Positions 35,051 through 43,036 of a stretch of DNA of 64,000 bases are shown piece by piece. How positions within the stretch are numbered: position 1 is the stretch's first letter; each line of letters opens with the position of its first letter. This DNA is from Maritimibacter alkaliphilus (GTDB lineage Bacteria > Pseudomonadota > Alphaproteobacteria > Rhodobacterales > Rhodobacteraceae). A program made the position numbers and the translations under genes. The stretch spans positions 1 to 64,000 of the forward strand of contig NZ_JAHVIT010000006.1 in NCBI RefSeq assembly GCF_019801605.1. The letters run 5' to 3'. The notes below the pieces were generated by a model, which saw only the letters and a program-made list of their open reading frames with translations, was not told where the DNA came from and ran no database searches.

Positions 35051-36187
35051 TCAGCAAAGTTGGCCATGGCCAACCCGCTTGCCCGAGGTGCCTTGGAGCA
35101 TTGCCCGCAGATATCCATCGGGTCGGTCGATCTCATGCGCCTTCGCTGCCAGTTGGTCGAGGCTTCGGAGCGTCGGAATGATCCCGTGAGACTGTAGCGC
35201 GTCGGCGAGGGTCTCGGTTCCTATTCTCAGCATGGCTGCGAAGTCATGGAGAAGGGTCCTGAGAGCATGAGCTGTCCGTGGCGCCTCTGGGTAGAACATC
35301 GAAAGCGTCCCAAGGTCCGTCCAGACCTCGGCCACAGTCGGTGCGGTGATTTTTTTAGGATCTGAATTTTCTGGTTCTTTGTGCCGGTCATTTTGTCCGT
35401 CAGTGCCGGTCTGTTCCGCTGTTTCGGTCGTGCGCTGCGACTGATCCGGAACGCATGCCGACTGGCGCGAGGCGGGCGCCTCGTGCCGGCTGAGGAGGGC
35501 GGTGAGATCGTCCAGCATTTGGGTTGCCTCGAGACGGGTCAGGCCCACGCGGCGCAGGCTGTTGCGCAGCCCCTCGACGAAGGTCACTGCAGCCTCATCC
35601 AGGTCGAGGGCAAGGCAGCGGGCCCGCAGCTTGTGGATACAGGCCTTGAGGCCCTTCAGCTCGTCCCTCTCCCGGCGCTTGGATTCGGCGCGGGTCAGAA
35701 GCTCTTCGGAGCGGGCGAGGAGCGGAGAGAGGTCCAGCCCGAAGGCGCCGATCGTCTTGCCGCCGCGCTGCACCGGGAAGCGCTTGCCATTGGCGCTGTC
35801 GCGCCGGGCCAGCAGGCCGATCTCCTCGAACCGCTCCAGGTGCCGGCGCAGCTGACGCTCGGTGATCCCCTTGGCGCGGAAGCACAGCGTCTCGTTGGCC
35901 GCGTAGACCGTGAGCAGGGTGAGCGGTGTGATCGGCAGCTCGGCCCCTGTCTTGGGCTCCTTGCAGGGCAGGCAGCTGAGCAGCGCATCGAGCACCATGA
36001 CGCCCGAGGCGCGCAGGCCAAGATCCCGCGCCAGGGTATTGACCGCGGCCATCAGGTCGCGTCGACGCACGGCCTTGAAGTAGGGTTGCTGCGCAATCGT
36101 CCCCAGTCCCGCGAAGGCTGTGCCCTGCGGGTTGGCACAGATGGACTGTGCCTCGGCCGAAACGGCCGAACCTCTGATCTCTTCCAT
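35051..36187 (-). CDS. repC: plasmid replication initiator RepC
   Basis: A 378-residue RepC protein. It shows the family N-terminus (FKAVRRRDLMAAVNTLARDLGL), then LDALLSCLPCKEP, ITPLTLLTVYAANETLCFRAKGITERQLRRHLE with the DNA-binding winged helix, and QRGGKTIGAFGLDLSPLLARSEEL. A low-complexity linker (about 245-280) separates the C-terminal domain, as usual. RepC initiates replication at an origin inside its own gene. The last codons (VGHGQL) are encoded by a parS palindrome, so the centromere overlaps the coding end. It is third in repA-repB-repC order, on the minus strand. Confidence 0.95.
   Translation of the reverse strand: MEEIRGSAVSAEAQSICANPQGTAFAGLGTIAQQPYFKAVRRRDLMAAVNTLARDLGLRASGVMVLDALLSCLPCKEPKTGAELPITPLTLLTVYAANETLCFRAKGITERQLRRHLERFEEIGLLARRDSANGKRFPVQRGGKTIGAFGLDLSPLLARSEELLTRAESKRRERDELKGLKACIHKLRARCLALDLDEAAVTFVEGLRNSLRRVGLTRLEATQMLDDLTALLSRHEAPASRQSACVPDQSQRTTETAEQTGTDGQNDRHKEPENSDPKKITAPTVAEVWTDLGTLSMFYPEAPRTAHALRTLLHDFAAMLRIGTETLADALQSHGIIPTLRSLDQLAAKAHEIDRPDGYLRAMLQGTSGKRVGHGQLC
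35059..35074. promoter_or_regulatory. parS-like centromere palindrome 2 (inside repC 3' end)
   Basis: GTTGGCCATGGCCAAC, a perfect 16-bp palindrome identical to the core of palindrome 1, lies 82 bp away centre to centre. It also encodes Val-Gly-His-Gly-Gln-Leu at the RepC C-terminus. Confidence 0.8.
35347..35396. other. AT-rich stretch in repC, candidate replication origin
   Basis: This is the only clearly AT-rich tract inside repC, with runs of T (GATTTTTTTAGGATC, TGAATTTTCTGG, CATTTTGTCC). It encodes the low-complexity linker of RepC. In studied repABC replicons the origin lies in an AT-rich part of repC, so this is the probable unwinding element. Confidence 0.5.
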
Positions 36188-36249
36188 GTGATTTCAGCAG
36201 GCAAAGCGAAGCTGTTCACCGAATTGGTGTTGCAGGATCCAAGCTTTGG

Positions 36250-36319
36250 GGGTACCAAGATAGTGCTAGTAAATCGGGACCCTCTGGAGTGCTTAACCGC
36301 CTTCGGGGGGTTTCTTTTT
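36250..36319 (+). ncRNA. putative counter-transcribed RNA (incA/ctRNA) of repABC
   Basis: The repB-repC gap of repABC operons encodes a small antisense RNA that limits RepC synthesis. Here the plus strand, antisense to the rep mRNA, has a terminator-like hairpin at 36295-36319: AACCGCC, TTCG loop, GGGGGTT (one G-G mismatch) and then TCTTTTT. The RNA body should lie just before it. The 5' end is a guess; I could not assign a convincing promoter. Confidence 0.55.
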
Positions 36320-36364
36320 GCCTGTATCTGCCTCCTGGTTGCTCTTGTTTGCCTCAATTTTCAC

Positions 36365-36386
36365 AGGGTTGACCATGGCCAACCCT
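36365..36386. promoter_or_regulatory. parS-like centromere palindrome 3 (repB-repC gap)
   Basis: GTTGACCATGGCCAAC (36368-36383) with flanking AGG/CCT forms an 11-bp-arm palindrome with a single mismatch to the consensus core. It lies 24 bp after the repB stop codon. Confidence 0.7.
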
Positions 36387-36409
36387 GCATTATCAATGTG
36401 TTACGCGAT

Positions 36410-37345
36410 CTAACTCTGCGACGACTTCCATTCGTCGTAGAGGGCCTGAAGCCGCGCTTCCACAAATCCTATGAAGGCCCGCTCGGACTCCGCCGCGACC
36501 TCGATGGTCACGCGGCGTCCGCGGGCCTTGCTGCTGACCGGACCCGATGCGTCCGGGCTCTGCGGGGCAGGGGAGGGGGCCGGGCGCCGTTCGCGCACCT
36601 GCAGGGCCGCGATCAGCTTTGCCAGCTTCTCTGCCGGGTCTCCGCTCTCCGGTACGAGGGCCTCCAGCGCGACGCCCTCGGGGGCGCCCTCGCTCTTCAC
36701 CAGACGCCGCAGCTCCAGCCACGGGCGGCGGCCCGCGTCATGGGCCGCACCGATCCGGTAGATCACCCCGTCCGGCACGTCGCGGGCCACGCCCACCAGC
36801 TTGCTCAGCGTGCCCTTGTCCACGGCCAGAACCTCGCCGATCTCGGCACGGGTAAAGCCCTGGTCTTCCAGCCGGGTGGCAAAGATCGCCTGTTCGATGA
36901 AGCTCCGCTCCAGCCGGGCGGAGTTCTCCAGCGCCTGCGAGACGAGCGCCTCGCGCTGGTCCATCTCCTTGACGTAGGCCTTCACCTTGAGGCCGAGCGC
37001 CCGGCAGGCCGCGATCCGGCGGCGGCCATAGACCACCTCGTACCGCGGTCCCGATCCGCGCCTGTAGCGCAGGAGGGCCGGAAGCTGCTGCCCGGAGGTC
37101 CGGATCGACTCGATCAGGTCATCGAGACCCACGGTCACGTCGAACCGGTCCGCGATCTCGCTGTCCGCAATCTCGGCCGGGTCGATCTCCTGTGCCGCCT
37201 GTGCGGCGACCTGCGAGAGGACGTCCGACATGCTCTTCAACGAGCGCGGCGCCGTTTCCGGCGCCTTGGAGGGGGCAGGGGGGCTGTTCTCGGTCTTGCG
37301 GGTGCCCATTTGCGACAGGCTCTTGGCCAGCAGATCACGTTTCAT
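36410..37345 (-). CDS. repB: plasmid partitioning protein RepB (ParB family)
   Basis: A 311-residue ParB-type protein. The N-terminal nucleotide-binding domain includes SIRTSGQQLPALLRYR and YEVVYGRRRIAACRALG, followed by EALVSQALENSARLERSFIE. A helix-turn-helix (EDQGFTRAEIGEVLAVDKGTLSKL) lies at about residues 170-195. It binds the GTTGGCCATGGCCAAC sites and works with RepA to segregate the replicon. Its start overlaps the repA end by 11 bp. Confidence 0.95.
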   Translation of the reverse strand: MKRDLLAKSLSQMGTRKTENSPPAPSKAPETAPRSLKSMSDVLSQVAAQAAQEIDPAEIADSEIADRFDVTVGLDDLIESIRTSGQQLPALLRYRRGSGPRYEVVYGRRRIAACRALGLKVKAYVKEMDQREALVSQALENSARLERSFIEQAIFATRLEDQGFTRAEIGEVLAVDKGTLSKLVGVARDVPDGVIYRIGAAHDAGRRPWLELRRLVKSEGAPEGVALEALVPESGDPAEKLAKLIAALQVRERRPAPSPAPQSPDASGPVSSKARGRRVTIEVAAESERAFIGFVEARLQALYDEWKSSQS

Positions 37346-38537
37346 GGCTGCCTCCCCGGTTCCACGCGGCCTGTATCATCTTCTCGATGTCGTTGGAAAA
37401 CCCGATCACGGACTCGAGCGCCCGGTCATAGGTCTTGCGGTTCTTCGACCCGCTCAACTCCACCTCGAAGATCGTCTTCTGGGCCAGACCGGCCTCGCTG
37501 ACCGCCGAGGACTTCACGAAGGGCGTCGGGATCACGCTGTCGCCCAGCAGTTCACGTATCCACTCGGACAGGTCCTGCTGGGTGCTGATCGCGGTGTCGA
37601 ACCGGGTCAGCAGGTAGGCGAAATTGTCGTATGTCCCCACGCCGCCATTGGAATGCAGCACCTCGAGGATGCCCGACGCCATGGTCAGGAACTGGCTGGC
37701 CGAGGCGAGGTCCACCCGCTCGGGGATGATCGTCATCAGAAGCGAGGTGGAGGCACAGACCGCGGACATGGTCAGGTAGCCAAGCTGCGGCGGACAGTCG
37801 ATCAGGACGATGTCGTAATCGTCCTCGACCTGCCGCAGGGGCTCCCGGATGCGGTTGAAGAACACCGGCTGCTCGCCCCGGCTGAGGGCGGTGGGGGTCT
37901 CGGTCTCGAATTCGGACAGCATGATGCCGCCCGGCACGAGGTCGAGATTGGGGAAATAGGTCGACTTCAGCACATCCGTCAGGGGCACGCGGGTCGTGTC
38001 GCCCTCGTTGTAGCGGATCGCGTCGTAGAGCGTGCCGCCCTCGCGGAAATCGATCTCGGGCTGGTAGCCGAAGAAGGTGGTGAGCGAGGCCTGCGGGTCG
38101 GCGTCGATCAGCAGAACCCGGTAGCCCCGCAGCGCGAGCCGCATGCCCAGTGTCACCGTCGTGGTGGTCTTGCTCGACCCGCCCTTGAAGTTCACCGTCG
38201 ACCAGATCTGCAGCTTGTCGCCCGGCTTGCGCCCTGGGAGGAACTGGTAGGGGTCTTTGGCCGTCTGGGACAGGATATGGCGGATGTTCAGGATGTCGTC
38301 GCCGGTATAGAGCCGCTTGTTCCCGGGGCCCTGGAAAACCTCGGGCAGCTTGCCGTCGAAATGCGCCTTGCGCAGGTAGCCGTCGGACACGCGCAGAAGC
38401 TCCGCCACCTCGGAGGTGCTGAAGCTGCGCAGGGCCTTCTCCTCCTTGGGGGCAAGGAAGAGTTTCGACATGTGTTCGAGCGCCTCGGAGAGACGCTCTG
38501 CATCGGCTTTCAGCTTGTCGTGCAGCACCGGGTGCAT
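37335..38537 (-). CDS. repA: plasmid partitioning ATPase RepA (ParA family)
   Basis: A 400-residue ParA/MinD-type ATPase. A 110-residue N-terminal regulatory segment with a MerR-like helix-turn-helix (STSEVAELLRVSDGYLRKA) precedes the deviant Walker A, NFKGGSSKTTTT (about residues 115-126). Walker A' is VLLIDADPQASLT and Walker B is IVLIDCPPQLG. It drives segregation and represses the rep operon from its own promoter. It is the first gene of repABC. Confidence 0.95.
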   Translation of the reverse strand: MHPVLHDKLKADAERLSEALEHMSKLFLAPKEEKALRSFSTSEVAELLRVSDGYLRKAHFDGKLPEVFQGPGNKRLYTGDDILNIRHILSQTAKDPYQFLPGRKPGDKLQIWSTVNFKGGSSKTTTTVTLGMRLALRGYRVLLIDADPQASLTTFFGYQPEIDFREGGTLYDAIRYNEGDTTRVPLTDVLKSTYFPNLDLVPGGIMLSEFETETPTALSRGEQPVFFNRIREPLRQVEDDYDIVLIDCPPQLGYLTMSAVCASTSLLMTIIPERVDLASASQFLTMASGILEVLHSNGGVGTYDNFAYLLTRFDTAISTQQDLSEWIRELLGDSVIPTPFVKSSAVSEAGLAQKTIFEVELSGSKNRKTYDRALESVIGFSNDIEKMIQAAWNRGGSHET

Positions 38538-38981
38538 GGAATTCCGCCTGTCACTTGCCGCTTCTTTCTGCGTTACTTTGACGAGGTGGCTGCTCAGACC
38601 CCTCAGGAAACGCGTTGGTCGGCGTTGGTATGGTTTTCGCGTTACTAGGTATGACGGGCACGTGATAAGATCTCAAGTATATTCGTGACTAACCCTGAAA
38701 TACCGGTGCCGAAACAGGCTCTAACAAGGGAAATCCGTCTTCATCCGGTGCCGCAGGCGTTCGACGGAAGTCCTTGAAACAACGTGGTTTCGACTGGATT
38801 AGAGACGAATCTGCCGATCTGCGTTTCCGCAATAGGCCCCCTCTAATGCAGATGACCTGAGGGTCAAGGTAACGCTCTTTTCGTGGATTGTCAGCGACTC
38901 TGTCCCGGTCTCAGCCATTGCGCGATTCTGGTCCCGGGACAGAACCGGTGATTGCGCAGAGCTGCGGCGTTACCGGACATG
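38538..38981. other. repA leader / intergenic region
   Basis: About 440 bp separate repA from the terminator of the next, leftward-facing TRAP operon. The half close to repA is AT-richer (AAGATCTCAAGTATATTCGTG, 38657-38677) and should carry the rep operon promoter and RepA operator. No protein-coding frame with normal codon bias was seen. The distal part contains a long-spaced inverted repeat. Confidence 0.5.
38899..38943. repeat. 10-bp inverted repeat with 25-bp spacer upstream of repA
   Basis: TCTGTCCCGG and CCGGGACAGA face each other across 25 bp. The arrangement could be a remnant of insertion-sequence ends or a regulatory cruciform. No transposase accompanies it. Confidence 0.4.
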
Positions 38982-39018
38982 CAACGGCCCGCCCCCTGTG
39001 GCAAGGGGCGGGCCGTTG
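38982..39018 (-). terminator. terminator of the TRAP dctM operon
   Basis: A 14-bp perfect stem, CAACGGCCCGCCCC / GGGGCGGGCCGTTG, with a 9-nt loop lies 24 bp downstream of the dctM stop codon on the minus strand. It ends the leftward hydrolase-dctPQM operon. Confidence 0.75.
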
Positions 39019-39042
39019 GACGTCCCAGCGTGGCGCCGGCGC

Positions 39043-40353
39043 TCAGTTGTAGAGCCTGTCCGGCAGCCAGACGGCGAGGGCAGGGAAGAGCATCAGGAGC
39101 CCCACCAGCGCCAGCATGCAGCCCACGAAGGGCAGCACGCCCACCACCACGTCGCGCACGTCCGCGCCCGGGCGGCGGATGCCCTGCACCACGTAGAGGT
39201 TCATCCCCACGGGCGGTGTCACCAGCGACAGTTCGCACATGATCACCACGAAGACGCCGAACCAGACCGGGTCGATGCCCTGTGCCGCCACGATGGGGGC
39301 CACGATCGGCAGCGTCGTGATCAGCATCGAGAGCGTCTCCATGAAACACCCCAGGATCAGGTAGAGCGCCACCAGCAGCAGGAGCGTCATGACGGGCCCG
39401 CTGCTGATCTGCTCGACCCAGCCGGCGACCGCCTGCGGAATGCCGATCATGCCGAGGATGAAGTTCAGGAAGAAGGCCGCGATGATCAGCAGCGTGACCA
39501 TGCCGGTGATCTGGATCGTCGAGCGGAAGGCCTCGGCCAGCACCCGTCCCGTCAGCTTGCCCCGCAGGGCGGCCAGCAGGGTGGCCGCGACGGTGCCAAG
39601 CGCGGCCGCCTCGGTCGCGGTGGCAAAGCCGGAATAGAGGCTGCCCATGACCACGAAGAAGATGAAGGCGATCGGCAGCAGGTCCACAAGCAGGCGCAGC
39701 CGCTCCGCCATCGGAACCCGGGTGCCGGTGGTGCCGCTGGCGCTGCGGTCGATCCGGGTCCAGACCAGGATGATCGCGATGAAGAGCGCGGTCAGCAGAA
39801 GCCCGGGCACCACGCCGGCGGCAAAGAGCCGTCCGACGGAGGTGTTGGTGATCGCGCCGTAGATCATCAGGTTGATGCTGGGCGGGATCAGGATCCCCAG
39901 CGTGCCGCCGGCGGCGATGGAGCCGAGCGCAAGCCGCTCGTTGTAGCCGCGTTCGACCATGTTGGGCATCGCCACGCTGCCGATGGTGGCGGCGGTCGCG
40001 ACGGAGGAGCCGGAGGTGGCCGAGAAGATCGCGCTGGCGAAGATGTTGGAATGCAGCAGGCCGCCGGGCACCGCGCTGACCCAGGCGCTGAGGGCGGCAT
40101 AGAGCCGGTCCGTGATGCCCGAGCGCAGCAGCAGCTCGCCCATCAGGACGAACATCGGCAGCGCGACCAGCAGGTAGTCGTTCGAGGTGGACCATGCGAG
40201 GCCCGCGATGTTCATCACGATGGCCGGGCCGAAGGTCATCAGCGCGCCGAGCACGCCGAGCATCGCCATGACGGCGGCGACATGCAGGCCCAGCAGCGAC
40301 AGCAGGACCAGCAGGCCGATGTAGAGGGCGGCGAGGGTGGTGGTGTCCAGCAT
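39043..40353 (-). CDS. dctM: TRAP transporter large permease (DctM)
   Basis: A 436-residue membrane protein with about 12 hydrophobic segments and DctM motifs: VALPMFVLMGELLLRSG (about residues 52-68), SGSSVATAATIGSVAMPNM and GGTLGILIPPSINLMIYG, and near the end LVTPPVGMNLYVVQGI. It forms the main channel of a tripartite TRAP importer with the DctQ and DctP encoded just upstream. The start lies 1 bp after the dctQ stop. Confidence 0.94.
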   Translation of the reverse strand: MLDTTTLAALYIGLLVLLSLLGLHVAAVMAMLGVLGALMTFGPAIVMNIAGLAWSTSNDYLLVALPMFVLMGELLLRSGITDRLYAALSAWVSAVPGGLLHSNIFASAIFSATSGSSVATAATIGSVAMPNMVERGYNERLALGSIAAGGTLGILIPPSINLMIYGAITNTSVGRLFAAGVVPGLLLTALFIAIILVWTRIDRSASGTTGTRVPMAERLRLLVDLLPIAFIFFVVMGSLYSGFATATEAAALGTVAATLLAALRGKLTGRVLAEAFRSTIQITGMVTLLIIAAFFLNFILGMIGIPQAVAGWVEQISSGPVMTLLLLVALYLILGCFMETLSMLITTLPIVAPIVAAQGIDPVWFGVFVVIMCELSLVTPPVGMNLYVVQGIRRPGADVRDVVVGVLPFVGCMLALVGLLMLFPALAVWLPDRLYN

Positions 40354-40354
40354 C

Positions 40355-40930
40355 TTACGTGTGGTCCTGCGCGCGGCGCCGGTCGAGCGAGGCGAGCTCG
40401 GCGCGGGTTTCGTCGTCGGTGTCGCCGATGTCGAGGCTCTGCGCGGCGGCCGGGATGTCGCCGCCCCGGACCAGCAGGGCCAGCGTGCTGCCCAGCTTGA
40501 CGAGGATCACCAGCGTGAAGATGGCAAGGCAGATCAGCCACAGACCCTGCGGCAGGATCAGCGGTGTGCGCAGCGGCGTGGGCGCAAGCGCCTCCAGCTC
40601 GTAGGAGCGCAGCCATTGCGCGGCGGCCCGCCACGTCAGCAGCCCGGCATAGAGCAGCAGCAACCCATGGGAGATCAGGTTGAGGATCAGCCGGGGCAGG
40701 GGGCCGAAACGCGCGACGATCAGGTTGATCCGGATATGCGCATTGGCCGCGTAGGCGGCAATGAAGCCGACCGCGCCGCCGATGGCGTAGACATAGCCGC
40801 CGATCTCGTCGACGCCGGCCAGCGACTGGTTGAAGAACTTCCGCAGCAGCACTTCGAAAGCCGTAAGGAAGGCCAGCCCGAGTAAGGCGGCCCCGGCGGC
40901 GAGGGTGGCAAGATCGAGCAGTCGTTTCAT
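40355..40930 (-). CDS. dctQ: TRAP transporter small permease (DctQ)
   Basis: A 191-residue, four-helix membrane protein: LLDLATLAAGAALLGLAFLTAFEVLLRKFFNQSLAGVDEIGGY is the usual DctQ start, followed by AHIRINLIV. The C-terminal 35 residues are hydrophilic and acidic. It bridges receptor and DctM. An upstream frame extension without codon bias was not used. Confidence 0.9.
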   Translation of the reverse strand: MKRLLDLATLAAGAALLGLAFLTAFEVLLRKFFNQSLAGVDEIGGYVYAIGGAVGFIAAYAANAHIRINLIVARFGPLPRLILNLISHGLLLLYAGLLTWRAAAQWLRSYELEALAPTPLRTPLILPQGLWLICLAIFTLVILVKLGSTLALLVRGGDIPAAAQSLDIGDTDDETRAELASLDRRRAQDHT

Positions 40931-41028
40931 CGCTTCACTTTGTCTGGTGGCCGACCCGAAGGGAGGACCGGGCCGGCCGGGGTCTTCCGGGCAGGGGAGG
41001 GCGCCCGGAAGTGTCTTGTGCGGTCCGA

Positions 41029-42072
41029 TCAGTCGATCGAGTAGCCGGTGGCGGCGCCGACGGTCTCGTTCCAGATCGCGGTGCAAGCGTCATAGCCCGC
41101 GTTGCATTCCTCGCCCCAGCCGGGGAGGACGGCGGATTTCACCGCATCTTCCAGCAGCGCCTCGTCTTCGGCGGTGTATTCCACGAGGGTCATGTCCGCG
41201 GGCTCACCGAAGGGGCAGTCGCCACCGGTGTTGCAGGCCACGCCCTGATCAGTCGCGGTGGCGGCAACGGACCACATCTCGTCTTCCATATCCTTGAACG
41301 CGGTGGTCAGCGTGGCGCGCTGGTCCTCGGGCAGGCCGTCCCAGAAGCTGCCGTTGGCGACATGCAGTTGGGTCGCCCAGGTCAGGGGCAGGGAGAAGAG
41401 CGTGTCGGTCACCTCGTGCCACTTGGCCTCGTAGCCGGACAGCGAGGCGGCGATGGCGCAGTCGACCACGCCCCGTTGCAGGCTGGGGTAGACCTCGGAG
41501 AAGGGCAGGGTGACGCCGGTCGCCCCGAAGGTGGTGACGAGGTCGTTCAGCGCGGGCGAGAAGACGCGGACCTTCTTGCCCTTCAGGTCGGCGAGGCCGT
41601 TGAGCTCACCGCGGCAGAAGAGCATCGAGGCGGGGTAGGGCCAGATCGCCACGACTTCGCCGTCGAACTTCTCGCGCACGCGTTTCTGAAGCGGCGCGCG
41701 GTAGGCGTCGATCGCCTCCTTGGCCATGCCGATCTCGGGCATGATGCCCGGCAGGTCGAGACCGAGGACGAAGGGATCGTCGCCCGAGACGTAGCCCGGC
41801 GAGATCTCCATCACCTGGAACACGCCCGACTGCAGCTGGCGGAAGGCGTCGTAGCCCTTCAGGCCAAGCTCGTCGAGCGAGCGGAACCGCGCGGCGATCG
41901 CGCCGCCAGTGGTCTCCTCGAGACCTTCGAAGAAGGGCTTCTCGATCTCGGCGTTCTGGTACTGGTTCGAGAACCCACCCAGAACATTGATCGTGGTCTG
42001 CGCCATCAGGGGCGCGGGGGCGAGGGTTGCGGCGACCGCCAGACCCTTTGCGATGCGGGAGAGATGCGACAT
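41029..42072 (-). CDS. dctP: TRAP transporter solute-binding protein (DctP)
   Basis: A 347-residue periplasmic receptor. The signal peptide ends PLMAQ at about residue 25, and FSNQYQNAEIEKPFF opens the mature domain. LNGLADLKGKKVRVFSPALNDLVTTFGATGVTLPFSEVYPSLQRGVVDCAI carries the DctP ligand-binding Arg and the VYPSLQRG segment. Two Cys pairs near the C-terminus (CNTGGDC, CNAGYDAC) are unusual and may form disulfides. The ligand is unknown. It is encoded 29 bp after an alpha/beta hydrolase, which probably acts on the imported compound. Confidence 0.93.
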   Translation of the reverse strand: MSHLSRIAKGLAVAATLAPAPLMAQTTINVLGGFSNQYQNAEIEKPFFEGLEETTGGAIAARFRSLDELGLKGYDAFRQLQSGVFQVMEISPGYVSGDDPFVLGLDLPGIMPEIGMAKEAIDAYRAPLQKRVREKFDGEVVAIWPYPASMLFCRGELNGLADLKGKKVRVFSPALNDLVTTFGATGVTLPFSEVYPSLQRGVVDCAIAASLSGYEAKWHEVTDTLFSLPLTWATQLHVANGSFWDGLPEDQRATLTTAFKDMEDEMWSVAATATDQGVACNTGGDCPFGEPADMTLVEYTAEDEALLEDAVKSAVLPGWGEECNAGYDACTAIWNETVGAATGYSID

Positions 42073-42101
42073 GGAAGCGTGTCCTTTCGAGAGAGCAGGT
42101 A

Positions 42102-42908
42102 TCAGGCGGTGGGCAACGGCGCGAGAGTCTCGCGCAGGAAGGCGTGGAAAACCGTGTCGAATTCGTCCTTGGCTTCGAGCATCGGCGAATGGCCGCAGTC
42201 CTCGAAGATGTGCAGCCGCGCATCGGGGATGCCGGCCATCAGCAGCTCGGCATGTTCCAGCGGGCGGCCCGAATCCTCGGTCGGGTGCAGGACCAGCGTG
42301 GGCGCGACCAGCTTGGGCAGTTCATCCACGAGGTCGGTTTCCAGCAGGCTGGCCTGCACCTCGATGACGGCATCCATCGGCGCGGTCATGGCGCGGGCGA
42401 CATAGGCGTCGAAGAAGCCCTCGGGCGGTTCCTTGTAGAACCACTTGGCGCTGATGCTGCGCATCAGTTCTTCGCTGATCCCGTTGGCGGCGCGCATCTG
42501 CTCCAGCAGGGCCTGCCCGGTGATGTGGTTGCGCATCGTGGGGCCGGTGCCGATCAGGACGGCACCGCCGATGATCTCGGGGTAGCGGATCGCAGCAGTC
42601 TGGCAGACCACGCCGCCCATGGAGTGACCGACGATCACCGGCTTCTCCAGCCCGAGGGCCTGCGCGAAATGCGCGACCCGGGTGGCGAGCGCCTCGATCG
42701 TGTAGCCCTCGGGCGGGGCATCGGAGCGCAGGAAGTTGTTGATCGCGTATCCGCAGATCCCCTCGGGCAGGCTGTCCATCGTCAGGTGCCACAGCTCCGA
42801 GGAGGAGCCGAAGCCACCATGGACGAAAATCACCGGCCGGCCGTCGTGATCGTTGCGGTCATAGACGACGCGGGCGCCGTCCACCACGACAGAGAGATTG
42901 TGCTGCAT
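42102..42908 (-). CDS. alpha/beta fold hydrolase
   Basis: A 268-residue alpha/beta hydrolase resembling enol-lactonases and C-C hydrolases: FVHGGFGSSSELWH oxyanion loop (about residues 28-41), nucleophile elbow VGHSMGGVV (Ser about 95), acid in LHPTEDSGRP and catalytic His in EDCGHSPMLEAKDEF. It is the first gene of the leftward TRAP operon and divergent from an XRE-type regulator. It likely hydrolyses an ester or lactone taken up by the transporter. Confidence 0.9.
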   Translation of the reverse strand: MQHNLSVVVDGARVVYDRNDHDGRPVIFVHGGFGSSSELWHLTMDSLPEGICGYAINNFLRSDAPPEGYTIEALATRVAHFAQALGLEKPVIVGHSMGGVVCQTAAIRYPEIIGGAVLIGTGPTMRNHITGQALLEQMRAANGISEELMRSISAKWFYKEPPEGFFDAYVARAMTAPMDAVIEVQASLLETDLVDELPKLVAPTLVLHPTEDSGRPLEHAELLMAGIPDARLHIFEDCGHSPMLEAKDEFDTVFHAFLRETLAPLPTA

Positions 42909-42986
42909 CGGGGTCCTTTCGATTTTGATGCAGTCTTGCCTCAGCCGCCTGTGTCACAGAAGTTTCAAGAATGGCGAAAAGTGAAA

Positions 42987-43016
42987 AATTCCTGTACGAA
43001 TTCTCATGGTGTGAGA
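42987..43016. promoter_or_regulatory. inverted repeats between hydrolase and XRE regulator genes
   Basis: Two short perfect repeats occur in tandem in an AT-rich tract: AATTC-N6-GAATT (42987-43002) and TCTCA-N5-TGAGA (43002-43016). Position in a divergent promoter region suggests an operator for the XRE regulator. Confidence 0.4.
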
Positions 43017-43036
43017 CTCGGAGGGGGCCGGAACAG

